From Beijerinckiaceae bacterium (GTDB taxonomy: Bacteria; Pseudomonadota; Alphaproteobacteria; Rhizobiales; Beijerinckiaceae), in contig CANBNG010000024.1 in NCBI GenBank assembly GCA_947370975.1, positions 1 to 50,077 of the forward strand: a stretch of 50,077 nt of DNA, in the 5' to 3' direction. Below the pieces are notes generated by a model. The model did not search any database. It was given only the letters and a program-made list of their open reading frames with translations, and had not been told where the DNA came from. Position 1 is the first letter of the stretch, and every line of letters begins with the position of its first letter. Positions 22,690-33,812 of this stretch are shown in pieces. The translations under genes were made by a program, and so were the position numbers.

Positions 22690-24189
22690 ATGGATGTCTT
22701 GAGCGGTCTCGCACACGGCTTTGCCGTCGCCTTCGAACCGGCCAACCTGATGTGGTGTCTGGTCGGGTGTTTTCTGGGCACGGTCGTCGGCATTCTTCCG
22801 GGCCTTGGACCCGCAGCTACAATCGCGATGCTTCTGCCGATGACCTATGGCATGTCGCCGACCGCCGGCATCATCATGCTGACGGGCATTTATTATGGTG
22901 CGAAATACGGCGGGTCGACGACCTCCATCCTTCTGAACATGCCGGGTGAGTCCTCATCGGTCGTCACCTGTATCGACGGCTACCAGATGGCGCGCAAAGG
23001 CCGCGCGGGTGCGGCACTTGGCATTGCCGCCATTGCCTCCTTCATCGCGGGCTCCTTCGGCATTGTCGCGCTCAGCCTGATGGCGCCCCCGATTGCAGAA
23101 TTTGCCCTGTCCTTCTCGTCGCCGGAATATTTCGCCTTGATGGCGCTGGGCCTCGCGCTTGTTGTTCTGCTGGCGGGCGATTCACTGGTGAAGGGGCTCA
23201 TCGCCCTGCTGCTCGGGCTCTGGCTCACCAGCATCGGGACCGATCTCTTCACCTCGCAATCGCGCTTCACCTTCGGTCAGTCCTCTCTGCTGAGCGGCCT
23301 TGATTTCATGGTCGTGGCCATTGGCGTCTTCGCGTTGAGTGAAGTGCTCAACAGCATTGCCGACAAGGAAGAAACGCAATTGCTTCCCGTGCCCAAGGGC
23401 ATGCGCAATCTGCTGCCGAGCTGGGAGGAATTGAAAGCCTGCCGCTTCGCCTTTGTGAACGGCTCGGTTGTCGGCTTCATCATCGGCATTCTGCCCGGTG
23501 CTGGCGCGAGCATTGCGTCCTTCATTTCCTACGGCATTGAACGGGCCTTTTCGCGCCATCCGGAAAAATTCGGCACCGGCGTGCCAGAAGGCGTTGCTGC
23601 GCCCGAGGGCGCAAACAATGCCGACACGGGCGGTGCGCTCATTCCGCTGCTGACGCTTGGCATCCCGGGAGGCGGCACGACAGCCATCCTGCTGTCTGCG
23701 CTGGTGCTGTGGGGCGTGAAGCCCGGCCCGTTGATGATGCAGGAATCGCCCGATGTGTTCTGGGGTCTGGTGGCCAGCCTCTACATCGGCAATGTGATGC
23801 TGCTTATTCTCAACCTGCCGATGGTGCCGCTGTTTGCGCAAATCCTGCGCATTCCCGTCTACATCCTGCATCCGCTGATTCTGGGCGTCTCCGTGATCGG
23901 CGCTTATTCAGTGGCGGGCCGCATTTTCGATGTGGTGATGCTGGCGGGCTTTGGCGCGCTCGGCTATGCGATGTCGCGGCTGAAATTCCCGGTCGCGCCT
24001 CTGGTGCTGGGCTTCGTGCTGGGCGATGCGATGGAGCGTGCTTTACGGCAATCCTTGATGATGTCGCAGGGTGAACTGGGGATCCTTTTTTCACGTCCGA
24101 TTTCGGCTGTGATGCTGGCCTGCGCCGTTGCAGTTCTCTTCCTGCCGCTGCTTCCCCGTTTCCGGGCGCTCAAAGTAGCCGCCGGCTGA
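22690..24189 (+). CDS. tctA: tripartite tricarboxylate transporter large permease TctA
   Basis: A 499-residue permease with about eleven membrane segments. The family-defining regions are all present: 'GILPGLGPAATIAMLLP' near residue 35, 'MPGESSSVVTCIDGYQMA' near 85, the repeat counterpart 'GILPGAGASIASFISY' near 265, and 'LGIPGGGTTAILLSAL' near 325. Uptake is driven by the proton or sodium gradient. Known members carry citrate, tricarballylate, aromatic acids and other carboxylates, so substrate cannot be assigned from sequence. The gene order TctB-TctA-TctC matches one common arrangement. Confidence 0.95.
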   Translation: MDVLSGLAHGFAVAFEPANLMWCLVGCFLGTVVGILPGLGPAATIAMLLPMTYGMSPTAGIIMLTGIYYGAKYGGSTTSILLNMPGESSSVVTCIDGYQMARKGRAGAALGIAAIASFIAGSFGIVALSLMAPPIAEFALSFSSPEYFALMALGLALVVLLAGDSLVKGLIALLLGLWLTSIGTDLFTSQSRFTFGQSSLLSGLDFMVVAIGVFALSEVLNSIADKEETQLLPVPKGMRNLLPSWEELKACRFAFVNGSVVGFIIGILPGAGASIASFISYGIERAFSRHPEKFGTGVPEGVAAPEGANNADTGGALIPLLTLGIPGGGTTAILLSALVLWGVKPGPLMMQESPDVFWGLVASLYIGNVMLLILNLPMVPLFAQILRIPVYILHPLILGVSVIGAYSVAGRIFDVVMLAGFGALGYAMSRLKFPVAPLVLGFVLGDAMERALRQSLMMSQGELGILFSRPISAVMLACAVAVLFLPLLPRFRALKVAAG

Positions 24190-24231
24190 TTGAATAAAAA
24201 AGTCAAAACCGATTTTCCTGGAGGAAACCTC

Positions 24232-25212
24232 ATGAACAGACGCAATCTGCTCACAACACTGGTCAGCCTGACAGCCGCACTGGCAGCCGCTCCGTCAGCA
24301 CAGGCCGAGTTCAAGCCGACACGCCCGCTCGAACTGGTCGTTCATTCGGGCCCGGGCGGTGGCAATGATGTGATGGGCCGCGCGCTCATCGCCGCCATTG
24401 AAGAGGCCAAGCTTTCGCCGGTGCGCATCCAGATCAGCAACAAGGTCGGCGGTGGCGGGGCAACGGCAGCGTCTTATATCGCCGACAAGAAGGGCGATCC
24501 CAATGTGATCGGCATTTTCACCAGTGTCTGGATCACCAATCCGCTGGTGCAGCAGGAAGCCAGCGTCACCATGCGTGACCTCACCCCCATCAGCCTGATG
24601 GTGCTTGAACCCGCTCTCGTGGCCGTGCGCGCGGATTCACCATACAAGTCCATGGCCGAGCTGATGGATGCGGCCAAGGCCAATCCCGGCAAGATGAAGC
24701 AGTCGGGCGGTTCGCCGCTGGCGCGCGATGCGCTGGTGCGCACTGTCTTGCAGGCGAAGACCGGCGGACGCTGGGCTTTCATCTCCTTCCCCTCGGGTGG
24801 CGAGCGCATCTCGGCGCTTCTGGGTGGCCATGTCGACATGATGGTCATCGAGCCGCAGGAAGCGGGCGAACTCATGCGCTCTGGCAAATTGCGCGCACTG
24901 GCGCAGGTCGCCGATGCGCGACTGCCGGAGTTCAAGGAAATCCCGACGCTCAAGGAAGCGGGCTTTGACGTTCCCAACCCGCCGCAGCCGCGCGGTGTCG
25001 TGGGACCGCCCGGCATGGCGCCCGACGTTCTGGCCTATTATGTCGATCTCATCGCACGCGCGGGAAAATCGGCCGGCTGGCAGAAGTTCCTGCGCGAAGG
25101 ACTGCTCGAAGAAAAGCTGCTTGCGCCCAAGGAGACGGCTGAATTCCTCGCCGCAACCGAAACGCAGATGCGCGGCATTCTGTCTGAATCGGGCGTGAAG
25201 CTGGTTCGCTGA
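24232..25212 (+). CDS. tctC: TctC/Bug family periplasmic substrate-binding protein
   Basis: A 326-residue periplasmic binding protein with a signal peptide ending 'APSAQAEF' near residue 25. 'RPLELVVHSGPGGGNDVMGR' at the start of the mature protein and 'NKVGGGGATAASYIA' are typical of Bug proteins, which bind carboxylates through two water-bridged loops. The ATG at 24232 has a strong ggaggaaa ribosome site 42 bases after TctA; an in-frame TTG upstream lacks one. It is the last gene of the operon, followed by a rho-independent terminator. Confidence 0.93.
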   Translation: MNRRNLLTTLVSLTAALAAAPSAQAEFKPTRPLELVVHSGPGGGNDVMGRALIAAIEEAKLSPVRIQISNKVGGGGATAASYIADKKGDPNVIGIFTSVWITNPLVQQEASVTMRDLTPISLMVLEPALVAVRADSPYKSMAELMDAAKANPGKMKQSGGSPLARDALVRTVLQAKTGGRWAFISFPSGGERISALLGGHVDMMVIEPQEAGELMRSGKLRALAQVADARLPEFKEIPTLKEAGFDVPNPPQPRGVVGPPGMAPDVLAYYVDLIARAGKSAGWQKFLREGLLEEKLLAPKETAEFLAATETQMRGILSESGVKLVR

Positions 25213-25233
25213 CACATAATGCATGAGAGGGAA

Positions 25234-25258
25234 AGGCCCGGCATAGCCGGGCCTTTTT
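25234..25258 (+). terminator. rho-independent terminator of the SDR-PrpD-TctBAC operon
   Basis: A nine-base-pair GC-rich stem (aggcccggc / gccgggcct) with an ATA loop is followed by a run of five T, 22 bases after the TctC stop. Confidence 0.9.
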
Positions 25259-25378
25259 CGTTGCACCTCGAGCAAAGCCTTGGGCCCTGCCCAAGAACCG
25301 CCTCGCCTTGGCGCGCGACAGGCTTTATGCTGCACCCATCAGGGAACAATGGGTAAAAATCCCGCAAGGAGGGGAAAA

Positions 25379-26323
25379 ATGAGCGCCATACGCGTCAATG
25401 GCCTGCGCGGCGTCGAGCTCGCCGTGTTCGATCTCAAGGAAACATCCGACTTCTATGCCAATGCCTGGGGGCTTGAGGAGGTCGCGCGCGCCAACGGCAG
25501 CATGTTCCTGCGCGCCAGCGGCCATGAACATCATGTGCTCACCATTCACGAGCGCCCGCGCGCCGGTCTCGTCGCCATCAATTTCGGAGCGGCCGACCGC
25601 ATTGCTGTCGACGGCCTCCATGCCAAGGCGCTGGCCATGGGCGTCGAAGTCATCGCGGCCCCGCACGATCTCCCCGCCATTGCGGGCGGTGGCTATGGCT
25701 TCTCGCTACGTGCACCAGAGGGCCAGCAGCTTAACATTTCCTGCGATGTTGCGACCCATTCTTCGGGGGACTTTGCAGACCGTTCACGCCCCGAGAAATT
25801 GTCGCATGTCGTGCTCAACGTGGCCGACCTCGACAAGCAAGAGCGTTTCTTCTGCGACGTGCTGGGCTTCCGCCTGACCGATTCCACGGCGCGCATGGAT
25901 TTTATTCGTTGCTCGAGCTACCACCATTCCATCGCGCTCGCGCGCGCCTCGGGCGCGGGCCTCAACCATATGGCCTATGAAGTGCCCAATATGGATGGCC
26001 TGATGCGTGGCGCCGGTCGCCTCAAGAAACATGGATACAAGATCGGCTGGGGCGTGGGCCGCCATGGGCCGGGCAATAATGTCTTCTCCTATTTCATCGA
26101 GCCCAATGGCTTCGTGACCGAATATACGGCCGAAGTCGACAAGATCGACGAAGCCACCCATATCGTGGGCACGCCCGATTACTGGGGCAAGATCATGAAT
26201 GGTCCCGACCGTTGGGGCCTTGCGGACCCGAGCCCGGAGCTGCGCGAAGCGATGGCCGGAAAATTCATCGACGAGCGCAACAAGCGTTGCGAAGAGATCA
26301 TCAGCGCGCAACTCGCTGGCTGA
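25379..26323 (+). CDS. two-domain VOC family protein, extradiol dioxygenase-like
   Basis: A 314-residue vicinal-oxygen-chelate protein with two tandem betaalphabetabetabeta domains (about residues 6-125 and 140-255). The second domain carries the full 2-His-1-carboxylate iron site of type I extradiol dioxygenases: His143 ('LSHVVLNV'), His197 ('GLNHMAYEV') and Glu248 ('GFVTEYTAEV'). This suggests ring cleavage of a catechol-like compound; several such proteins are annotated only as glyoxalase. A C-terminal tail of about 55 residues ('DYWGKIMNGPDRWG') is common in the dihydroxybiphenyl/catechol group. The start has an aaggagggg site. It is flanked by terminators and so is probably monocistronic. 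Substrate unknown. Confidence 0.88.
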   Translation: MSAIRVNGLRGVELAVFDLKETSDFYANAWGLEEVARANGSMFLRASGHEHHVLTIHERPRAGLVAINFGAADRIAVDGLHAKALAMGVEVIAAPHDLPAIAGGGYGFSLRAPEGQQLNISCDVATHSSGDFADRSRPEKLSHVVLNVADLDKQERFFCDVLGFRLTDSTARMDFIRCSSYHHSIALARASGAGLNHMAYEVPNMDGLMRGAGRLKKHGYKIGWGVGRHGPGNNVFSYFIEPNGFVTEYTAEVDKIDEATHIVGTPDYWGKIMNGPDRWGLADPSPELREAMAGKFIDERNKRCEEIISAQLAG

Positions 26324-26341
26324 TCGAACAAGCGAAACACA

Positions 26342-26381
26342 AAAAAGGGCGCGGTGCAGATGATCTGCCCGCGCCCTTTTT
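26342..26381. terminator. bidirectional terminator between convergent VOC and phaZ genes
   Basis: A-tract, stem aaaaagggcgcgg / ccgcgcccttttt with a small inner hairpin, and a T-tract. It is symmetrical, so it can end transcription from both sides. Confidence 0.88.
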
Positions 26382-26394
26382 GCATCCACCATTG

Positions 26395-27609
26395 TCAGAT
26401 GCTTGAGAGAATATGGTTGCGCACGACGGGATAGATCTGCCCGTCCCATTTGCGCCCGTTGAAAACACCGTAATGGCCAACGCCCGGCTGCATGTGATGC
26501 GACTTCATATAGGGGCGCAGCCCCGAGCATAGATCCTGCGCCGCCAGCGTCTGGCCAACGGCGCAAATATCGTCCTTCTCGCCCTCGACGGTCAGCAGGA
26601 ACGTCTTGCGGATGAGGCCCGGATTCACCCTCTCGCCGCGAAACATCATTTCGCCCTTGGGCAGAGCCGCGCCCTGAAACACATGGCGGATGGTTTCGAG
26701 ATAGAAATCCGCCGGCAGATCCATGATCGCGAAATATTCCTCGTAAAAGGCGCGGATCGTATCGGCCTTTTCCGTCTCGCCCTTGACGCGATAGTTGAAG
26801 AGATCGACGAAGGATTTCGCATGGCGCTGCGCATTCATGCTCATGAATGCACTCAATTGCACAAAGCCCGGATACACGCGCCGCCCCGCACCGCGTTGCG
26901 CGGAGGGCACGGTGCTGATCATCTTCTGCTCAAACCATTCATAGGGCTTCTCGTTGGCAAGGTCATTGACCTTGGTGGGCGAGATGCGCGTATCGATGGG
27001 GCCCGCCATCAAGGTCAGGCTGGCAGGCTGGTCGGGATCCTTGCGCGCCGCCATGATGGAGGTCGCGGCAAGCGCCGAGACGGTTGGCTGGCAGACCGCC
27101 ACCACATGGCTGCGCGGTCCCATCGCATGCAGAAAGTCGATGATATATTGCGTGAAATCGTCGAGCGCGAAGGTTCCTGCCTCAAGCGGAATGTCGCGCG
27201 CGTTCTTCCAGTCGGTGATGTAGACATCGTGATCGCGCAGCATGGTCAGCACGGTGCCGCGCAGCAGCGTCGCGAAATGGCCTGACATCGGCGCGATGAG
27301 CAAGACCTTCGGCTCGTTCTCGATGCCGACCTTGCGGAAGCGCAGAAGCGCGCCGAAAGGCTGATCGAGGATCACCTCCTCGCGCACCGGCACTTCAATG
27401 CCGGAGATCTTTACATGGGTAATGTCGAACTCCGGCCGCGCATGGGTGAAACCCGCAAGCGCGCCCACTTCGCAGGCTGCCGCAAAATGCTGCAAGGGAG
27501 TCGCGAAATCGCCGAAGCGCCAGGTCGAAAGGGCGCGACGCACCTCTCCCGCAACATCGCGGAAAGGGTCATGAACATCGGCCATTGCCTGGTAAGTCGA
27601 ATAAATCAT
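26395..27609 (-). CDS. phaZ: intracellular polyhydroxybutyrate depolymerase
   Basis: A 404-residue intracellular PHB depolymerase, which degrades amorphous native PHB granules in the cytoplasm to recover carbon and reducing power. The family uses a cysteine nucleophile in place of serine: Cys173 in 'VVAVCQPTVSALAA'. 'VLLIAPMSGHFATLLRGTV' is the oxyanion region, 'DVYITDWKNARDIP' is characteristic, and 'PGVGHYGVFNGRKW' near the C-terminus holds the catalytic His. Length is standard. It has no signal peptide. It is divergent from a GST gene, with an inverted repeat in the shared promoter region. Confidence 0.95.
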   Translation of the reverse strand: MIYSTYQAMADVHDPFRDVAGEVRRALSTWRFGDFATPLQHFAAACEVGALAGFTHARPEFDITHVKISGIEVPVREEVILDQPFGALLRFRKVGIENEPKVLLIAPMSGHFATLLRGTVLTMLRDHDVYITDWKNARDIPLEAGTFALDDFTQYIIDFLHAMGPRSHVVAVCQPTVSALAATSIMAARKDPDQPASLTLMAGPIDTRISPTKVNDLANEKPYEWFEQKMISTVPSAQRGAGRRVYPGFVQLSAFMSMNAQRHAKSFVDLFNYRVKGETEKADTIRAFYEEYFAIMDLPADFYLETIRHVFQGAALPKGEMMFRGERVNPGLIRKTFLLTVEGEKDDICAVGQTLAAQDLCSGLRPYMKSHHMQPGVGHYGVFNGRKWDGQIYPVVRNHILSSI

Positions 27610-27642
27610 TGCGCCTCACCGGTTGCTCGGATGTCTTGTGCA

Positions 27643-27677
27643 TTGCAACGCCTATGCCACTGGCATGGGCGTTGCAA
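27643..27677. promoter_or_regulatory. 16-bp inverted repeat between phaZ and the GST gene, candidate operator
   Basis: Arms ttgcaacgcctatgcc and ggcatgggcgttgcaa flank a three-base spacer and differ at one position. The site lies 34 bases upstream of the phaZ start and 44 bases upstream of the GST start. No T-run follows, so a terminator is unlikely. A dimeric repressor site controlling one or both genes is the likelier reading; the regulator is unknown. Confidence 0.55.
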
Positions 27678-27720
27678 CGGCTTGTTCGAGACATGCTAAA
27701 CATGAACAGCAGGCGGACCC

Positions 27721-28374
27721 ATGCCGAGCGCAACCCTGACGCTGAGCAGCAAAAATTATTCATCCTGGTCGTTCCGCGCCTGGCTGATGGCCAGAATGTC
27801 GGGCGTCGACTTCACGGAAGTCATTGTTCCGCCTGACGATACGGCAGCGCGTGCGGAAATTCTCCTGCTCTCTCCCTCCATTCTCGTGCCCTGCCTGACC
27901 TATGAGGGCATTCGCGTTTGGGACACGCTCGCCATTGGCGAGTTTCTCAACGAACTCGCACCAAAAGCAGGCCTTTTGCCCAAAGGGCAAGCAGAGCGCG
28001 CCCATTGCCGCTCCATTTGCGGCGAGATGCATTCGGGCTTTGTCTCGCTGCGCTCGGCTTTGCCGATGAACATCAAGGGCGAGTTCAAGAACTTCAAGAT
28101 CTGGTCCAAGGCGCAATCCGACATCGAGCGCATTGCCACCATCTGGCGCGAATGTCTGGGCGCTTATGGCGGGCCCTATCTGTTTGGCGAATTCTCGATT
28201 GCCGACGCCATGTACGCGCCGGTCGCGACACGCTTCAAGACTTATGACGTGAAACTCGATGCGTCCTGCAGCGCCTATGCGGCGCGCCTGCTGGCCCACC
28301 CCTTCGTCCAGGAATGGATCGCTGAAGCGCAACTGGAAAATGAAGAGATCGAGGAACTTGAAGTGGAATTTTAA
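27721..28374 (+). CDS. glutathione S-transferase family protein
   Basis: A 217-residue GST. The thioredoxin-like domain has 'LSSKNYSSWSFRAWL' (the SxNYSxWSxR form of the active site, about residues 8-22), 'PSILVPCL' with the cis-Pro position and 'VWDTLAIGEFLNEL'. The helical domain has 'FGEFSIADAMYAPVATRF', the usual N-capping box. This subfamily is common in Hyphomicrobiales and its function is not settled. It is followed by a cupin gene after 32 bases. The last eleven residues are very acidic. Confidence 0.92.
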   Translation: MPSATLTLSSKNYSSWSFRAWLMARMSGVDFTEVIVPPDDTAARAEILLLSPSILVPCLTYEGIRVWDTLAIGEFLNELAPKAGLLPKGQAERAHCRSICGEMHSGFVSLRSALPMNIKGEFKNFKIWSKAQSDIERIATIWRECLGAYGGPYLFGEFSIADAMYAPVATRFKTYDVKLDASCSAYAARLLAHPFVQEWIAEAQLENEEIEELEVEF

Positions 28375-28406
28375 AAAAGCGCGCAATCCAGACCGGGGGT
28401 AAAAGC

Positions 28407-28829
28407 ATGCTCGACAAGGCCGCCACATCCTTTTCCCACGTCAAACCCGGCGATACGCAATGGCGCGGCGAGGGATTGCGTGATTTTTTCCTCTACAAGG
28501 ATCTCGGGATTGCAAAAGCCACCAATGGCAATGTGATTGCGCATCTGGTGAAAGCCAACAAGCCGCCGGAAAAAGGCACCGGCTGGCATATTCACGTCGC
28601 GCAATTCCAGATCGTCTACATGACCAAGGGCTGGGCGCGCTTCATCTATGATGGCGTGGAAACACTCGTCGAGGCCGGAGATTGCCTGCATCAGCGCCCC
28701 GGTATCGTGCATTACCTTTTCGATTACTCACCCGACATGGAATATATGGAAATCGTTTCGCCTGCCGATTTCGGCACGCTTGAGGTCGAGGGCCCCTTCG
28801 ATCCACCGGCGCCCACGCCCTGGGCCTAA
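28407..28829 (+). CDS. cupin domain protein
   Basis: A 140-residue single cupin. The first cupin motif reads 'GTGWHIHVAQFQIVYMTKG' (His61 and His63, with Gln66 or Gln68 where Glu is usual). The second is 'GDCLHQRPGIVHYLFD' with His102. Three metal-binding residues can thus be placed, the fourth being unusual. Small cupins of this sort serve as dioxygenases, isomerases or ligand binders in catabolic clusters. It follows the GST and probably shares its transcript. Confidence 0.88.
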   Translation: MLDKAATSFSHVKPGDTQWRGEGLRDFFLYKDLGIAKATNGNVIAHLVKANKPPEKGTGWHIHVAQFQIVYMTKGWARFIYDGVETLVEAGDCLHQRPGIVHYLFDYSPDMEYMEIVSPADFGTLEVEGPFDPPAPTPWA

Positions 28830-29046
28830 GCGGCGCGCTTGAAGCTGCGCGCGCAAAACGCCATCATCCGGGCGTGAGTCTCGGGAGAAACACGCCATGC
28901 GCTGCAATTTTTGCGACGGAACCGGCCTGCGCGTGCAGGGCCCAACGCCTGTGCCTTGCGCTGAATGCGGGGGCTGCGGCGTCGCCCATTGTTGCGATGG
29001 TCTGCAAGCCTGCTGCGAAATCGAGGGCGACATGACCCTCGAAACA

Positions 29047-31641
<2,595 letters not shown>

Positions 31642-31644
31642 GAC

Positions 31645-32715
31645 TTAATTGAACTTCATGTTGAAGTCGCTGCTGAGCAGGTTTTGCAACCATTGCACGG
31701 TGGCTGGCTCCGTCTTGCCGATGGCAGACACGCCAGCGCGCAAGGGTGCGCCCGTCTGGAACGCATAGCCCTCAAGCTGGGTTTCGGCGCTGCGCAGGAA
31801 GTCTGGATCTTTCGCCATGACCTCCACCGCCTCGTTCAGCGCAGCCATGGCGGCTGGCGGAATATCGGGATGGGTCATGAGAATCTTGCCGCCATTGCCA
31901 AAGGCGCGCACCGAGGCCTTGTAGGCATCCCACGCCGGACCAGCGGGATCCTTGCCATACATATCGCGATAGACGTCGGCGACGGTCGGAATATCGGGCG
32001 CTGCCGGATCGCGCACCAGCGTTTCGCCATCCATCAGCCCCTGGGCAAAGATCGGATGCGCGACGCCGCTTTTCACCATCGGCGTGACGCTCGCGTGATA
32101 GACGGGCGTCGTCTGACCATCGAGATTGACCTCGCCACGCTCGAGCGCGACGCGCGTGTCGTTCTTGCCGGGATAGCCCATGACAGCGCGGAATTTCACA
32201 TCGAGCACCTTGAGGCCAAGCACGGTGTCGAGCGTCGCAATCACTTCCGGCACGCCGAGAATCAGCGGCTCGCCGGGATTGAGCAATTGCTTGGGTGTGC
32301 CGACATTCGCACTTGTGCGGCCGATGGCGATGCGGCCCATCGGGCTTGCAATCAGCGGCTCGAGATCGTCGGCACGCGACTTCGCGCCATCAAGACCAAG
32401 CACGATGCGCAGCAGCAATTGGCCGGTGCCGATCAGCAGCACGCTGCCATCGCGGGGCGCGCGCTGGCTGAAATAATTCGATGCAATCACGCTGCCCGCA
32501 CCCGGCATGTTCTGCACAAGCACCGAGGGCTTGCCAGCAAGATGACGCGTCAAGCCATCGGCCATCAGCCGACCGAACAGATCCGTGCCGCCGCCGGGCG
32601 AAAAGCCGACGAGCACCTTGACCTGCTTGCCCTGATAATAAGGCGTCTGCGCCTGCGCGGCGGGCAGGCAGAGGCCAAGCGAACACACAACACCTGCAAC
32701 AAGACGCCCGAGCAT
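31645..32715 (-). CDS. TctC/Bug family binding protein without adjacent TctA/TctB
   Basis: A 356-residue periplasmic binding protein. The signal peptide ends 'LPAAQAQTPYY'. The mature N-terminus 'YYQGKQVKVLVGFSPGGGTD' and 'LVQNMPGAGSVIASNYF' are Bug hallmarks. It is longer than the usual 325 residues, with a different C-terminal half. The ATG at 32715 is preferred because GGGAG sits six bases upstream. The gene ends four bases before the aconitase ATG, so the two are surely co-transcribed. No permease lies nearby; it may share TctBA at 22.2-24.2 kb or act as a sensor. It is divergent from the PrpB-like lyase. Confidence 0.9.
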   Translation of the reverse strand: MLGRLVAGVVCSLGLCLPAAQAQTPYYQGKQVKVLVGFSPGGGTDLFGRLMADGLTRHLAGKPSVLVQNMPGAGSVIASNYFSQRAPRDGSVLLIGTGQLLLRIVLGLDGAKSRADDLEPLIASPMGRIAIGRTSANVGTPKQLLNPGEPLILGVPEVIATLDTVLGLKVLDVKFRAVMGYPGKNDTRVALERGEVNLDGQTTPVYHASVTPMVKSGVAHPIFAQGLMDGETLVRDPAAPDIPTVADVYRDMYGKDPAGPAWDAYKASVRAFGNGGKILMTHPDIPPAAMAALNEAVEVMAKDPDFLRSAETQLEGYAFQTGAPLRAGVSAIGKTEPATVQWLQNLLSSDFNMKFN

Positions 32716-32831
32716 TTCCATCTCCCATTTTTCGCCATCTGGACCCTCGCAGCCCTGCCCTGTCAACCACGATTGCATATCTGCGCGCACTGACTAGAAA
32801 TGGGGCGCACACAGATCGGGAGAGAGATGAC

Positions 32832-33755
32832 ATGAAGAGCCGCGCGCAATGCCTGAGAGACCTTATCGCCGCCGGCGATCTCATCATCGCGCCCGGCGTC
32901 TACGACGGCTACAGCGCACGTCTGGTGGAAGCGGCAGGCTTCGAGAGTGCAGCGACGAGCGGCGCGGCCGTGTCCAATTCGCGGCTCGGCATCGATGATA
33001 TCGGGGTCATGGATCTTGCGGAAAATGTCGGCCATTGCCGCCATCTGGCCAGCACGCTTTCCATTCCCCTGACAGCGGATGCCGACACCGGCTACGGCAA
33101 TCCGATGAATGTGCATTACACCGTGCAGCAATTCGAGCAGGCGGGTGTGGCCGGCATCAATATTGAAGATCAGGTGCACCCCAAGCGCTGCGGCCACATG
33201 CCCGGCAAGGAAGTCATTCCGCTGATCGAAATGGTGAAGAAGATCGAGGCCGCCTGCCTTGCGCGCAAGGACGATGCTTTCGTGATTATCGCGCGCACGG
33301 ATGCGCTCGCAATCGAGGGAATCGAGGGCACGTTGGCCCGCGTGCGCGCCTATGTGGAGGCGGGCGCGGACATGATCTTCCCCGATGCCGCGCGCAGCGA
33401 AGACGACATCAAGGCGATTGTGGAAGCAGCCGGCAGCACGCCGGTGACGATCAACATGGGCTTTGGCATTCGCGCGCGCCCGACCACGCCCCTCATTCCC
33501 CTGCCTGTGCTCAAGACAATCGGCGTGCGCCGCGTCAGCCTGCCGCGCATGTTGCCGGCCGCAGCCATTCTTGGCATGTCGCGCGCGCTCGATTGCATGA
33601 AGGAGTCGATCCGCACGGGCGTGCCCGCCGACCGGCCCGATCTTGTCGTGGGCATTGACGATATCATGCAGCTCATGGGCTATGATGAAATGCGCGCGCT
33701 CGAAAAGCGCCTCCTCTCGACCGAGGCGCTTGAGGCCAAATACAGCAAGCCCTGA
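32832..33755 (+). CDS. isocitrate lyase/PEP mutase family protein, methylisocitrate lyase-like
   Basis: A 307-residue lyase. 'IIAPGVYDGYSARLVEAAGF', 'LTADADTGYGNPMNVHYTV' and the active-site loop 'PKRCGHMPGKEV' are present; KRCGH is the signature of methylisocitrate and related lyases. It is more conventional than the SRCGY paralogue at 14.6-15.5 kb. The expected reaction is retro-aldol cleavage to pyruvate (or glyoxylate) plus a C3-C4 acid. It is divergent from the TctC-aconitase pair, across 116 bases, suggesting joint control. PrpB, dimethylmalate lyase and oxaloacetate decarboxylase are all possible. Confidence 0.92.
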   Translation: MKSRAQCLRDLIAAGDLIIAPGVYDGYSARLVEAAGFESAATSGAAVSNSRLGIDDIGVMDLAENVGHCRHLASTLSIPLTADADTGYGNPMNVHYTVQQFEQAGVAGINIEDQVHPKRCGHMPGKEVIPLIEMVKKIEAACLARKDDAFVIIARTDALAIEGIEGTLARVRAYVEAGADMIFPDAARSEDDIKAIVEAAGSTPVTINMGFGIRARPTTPLIPLPVLKTIGVRRVSLPRMLPAAAILGMSRALDCMKESIRTGVPADRPDLVVGIDDIMQLMGYDEMRALEKRLLSTEALEAKYSKP

Positions 33756-33780
33756 GTTGGGCTCTGTGCGAGGACATAAA

Positions 33781-33806
33781 AAAAGCCCGGCTTTCGCCGG
33801 GCTTTT
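33781..33806. terminator. bidirectional terminator between lyase and ubiD-like genes
   Basis: Stem aaaagcccggc / gccgggctttt with a four-base loop (tttc), preceded by A and followed by T tracts. It is placed between two convergent genes and fits both. Confidence 0.9.
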
Positions 33807-33812
33807 TGCTTG

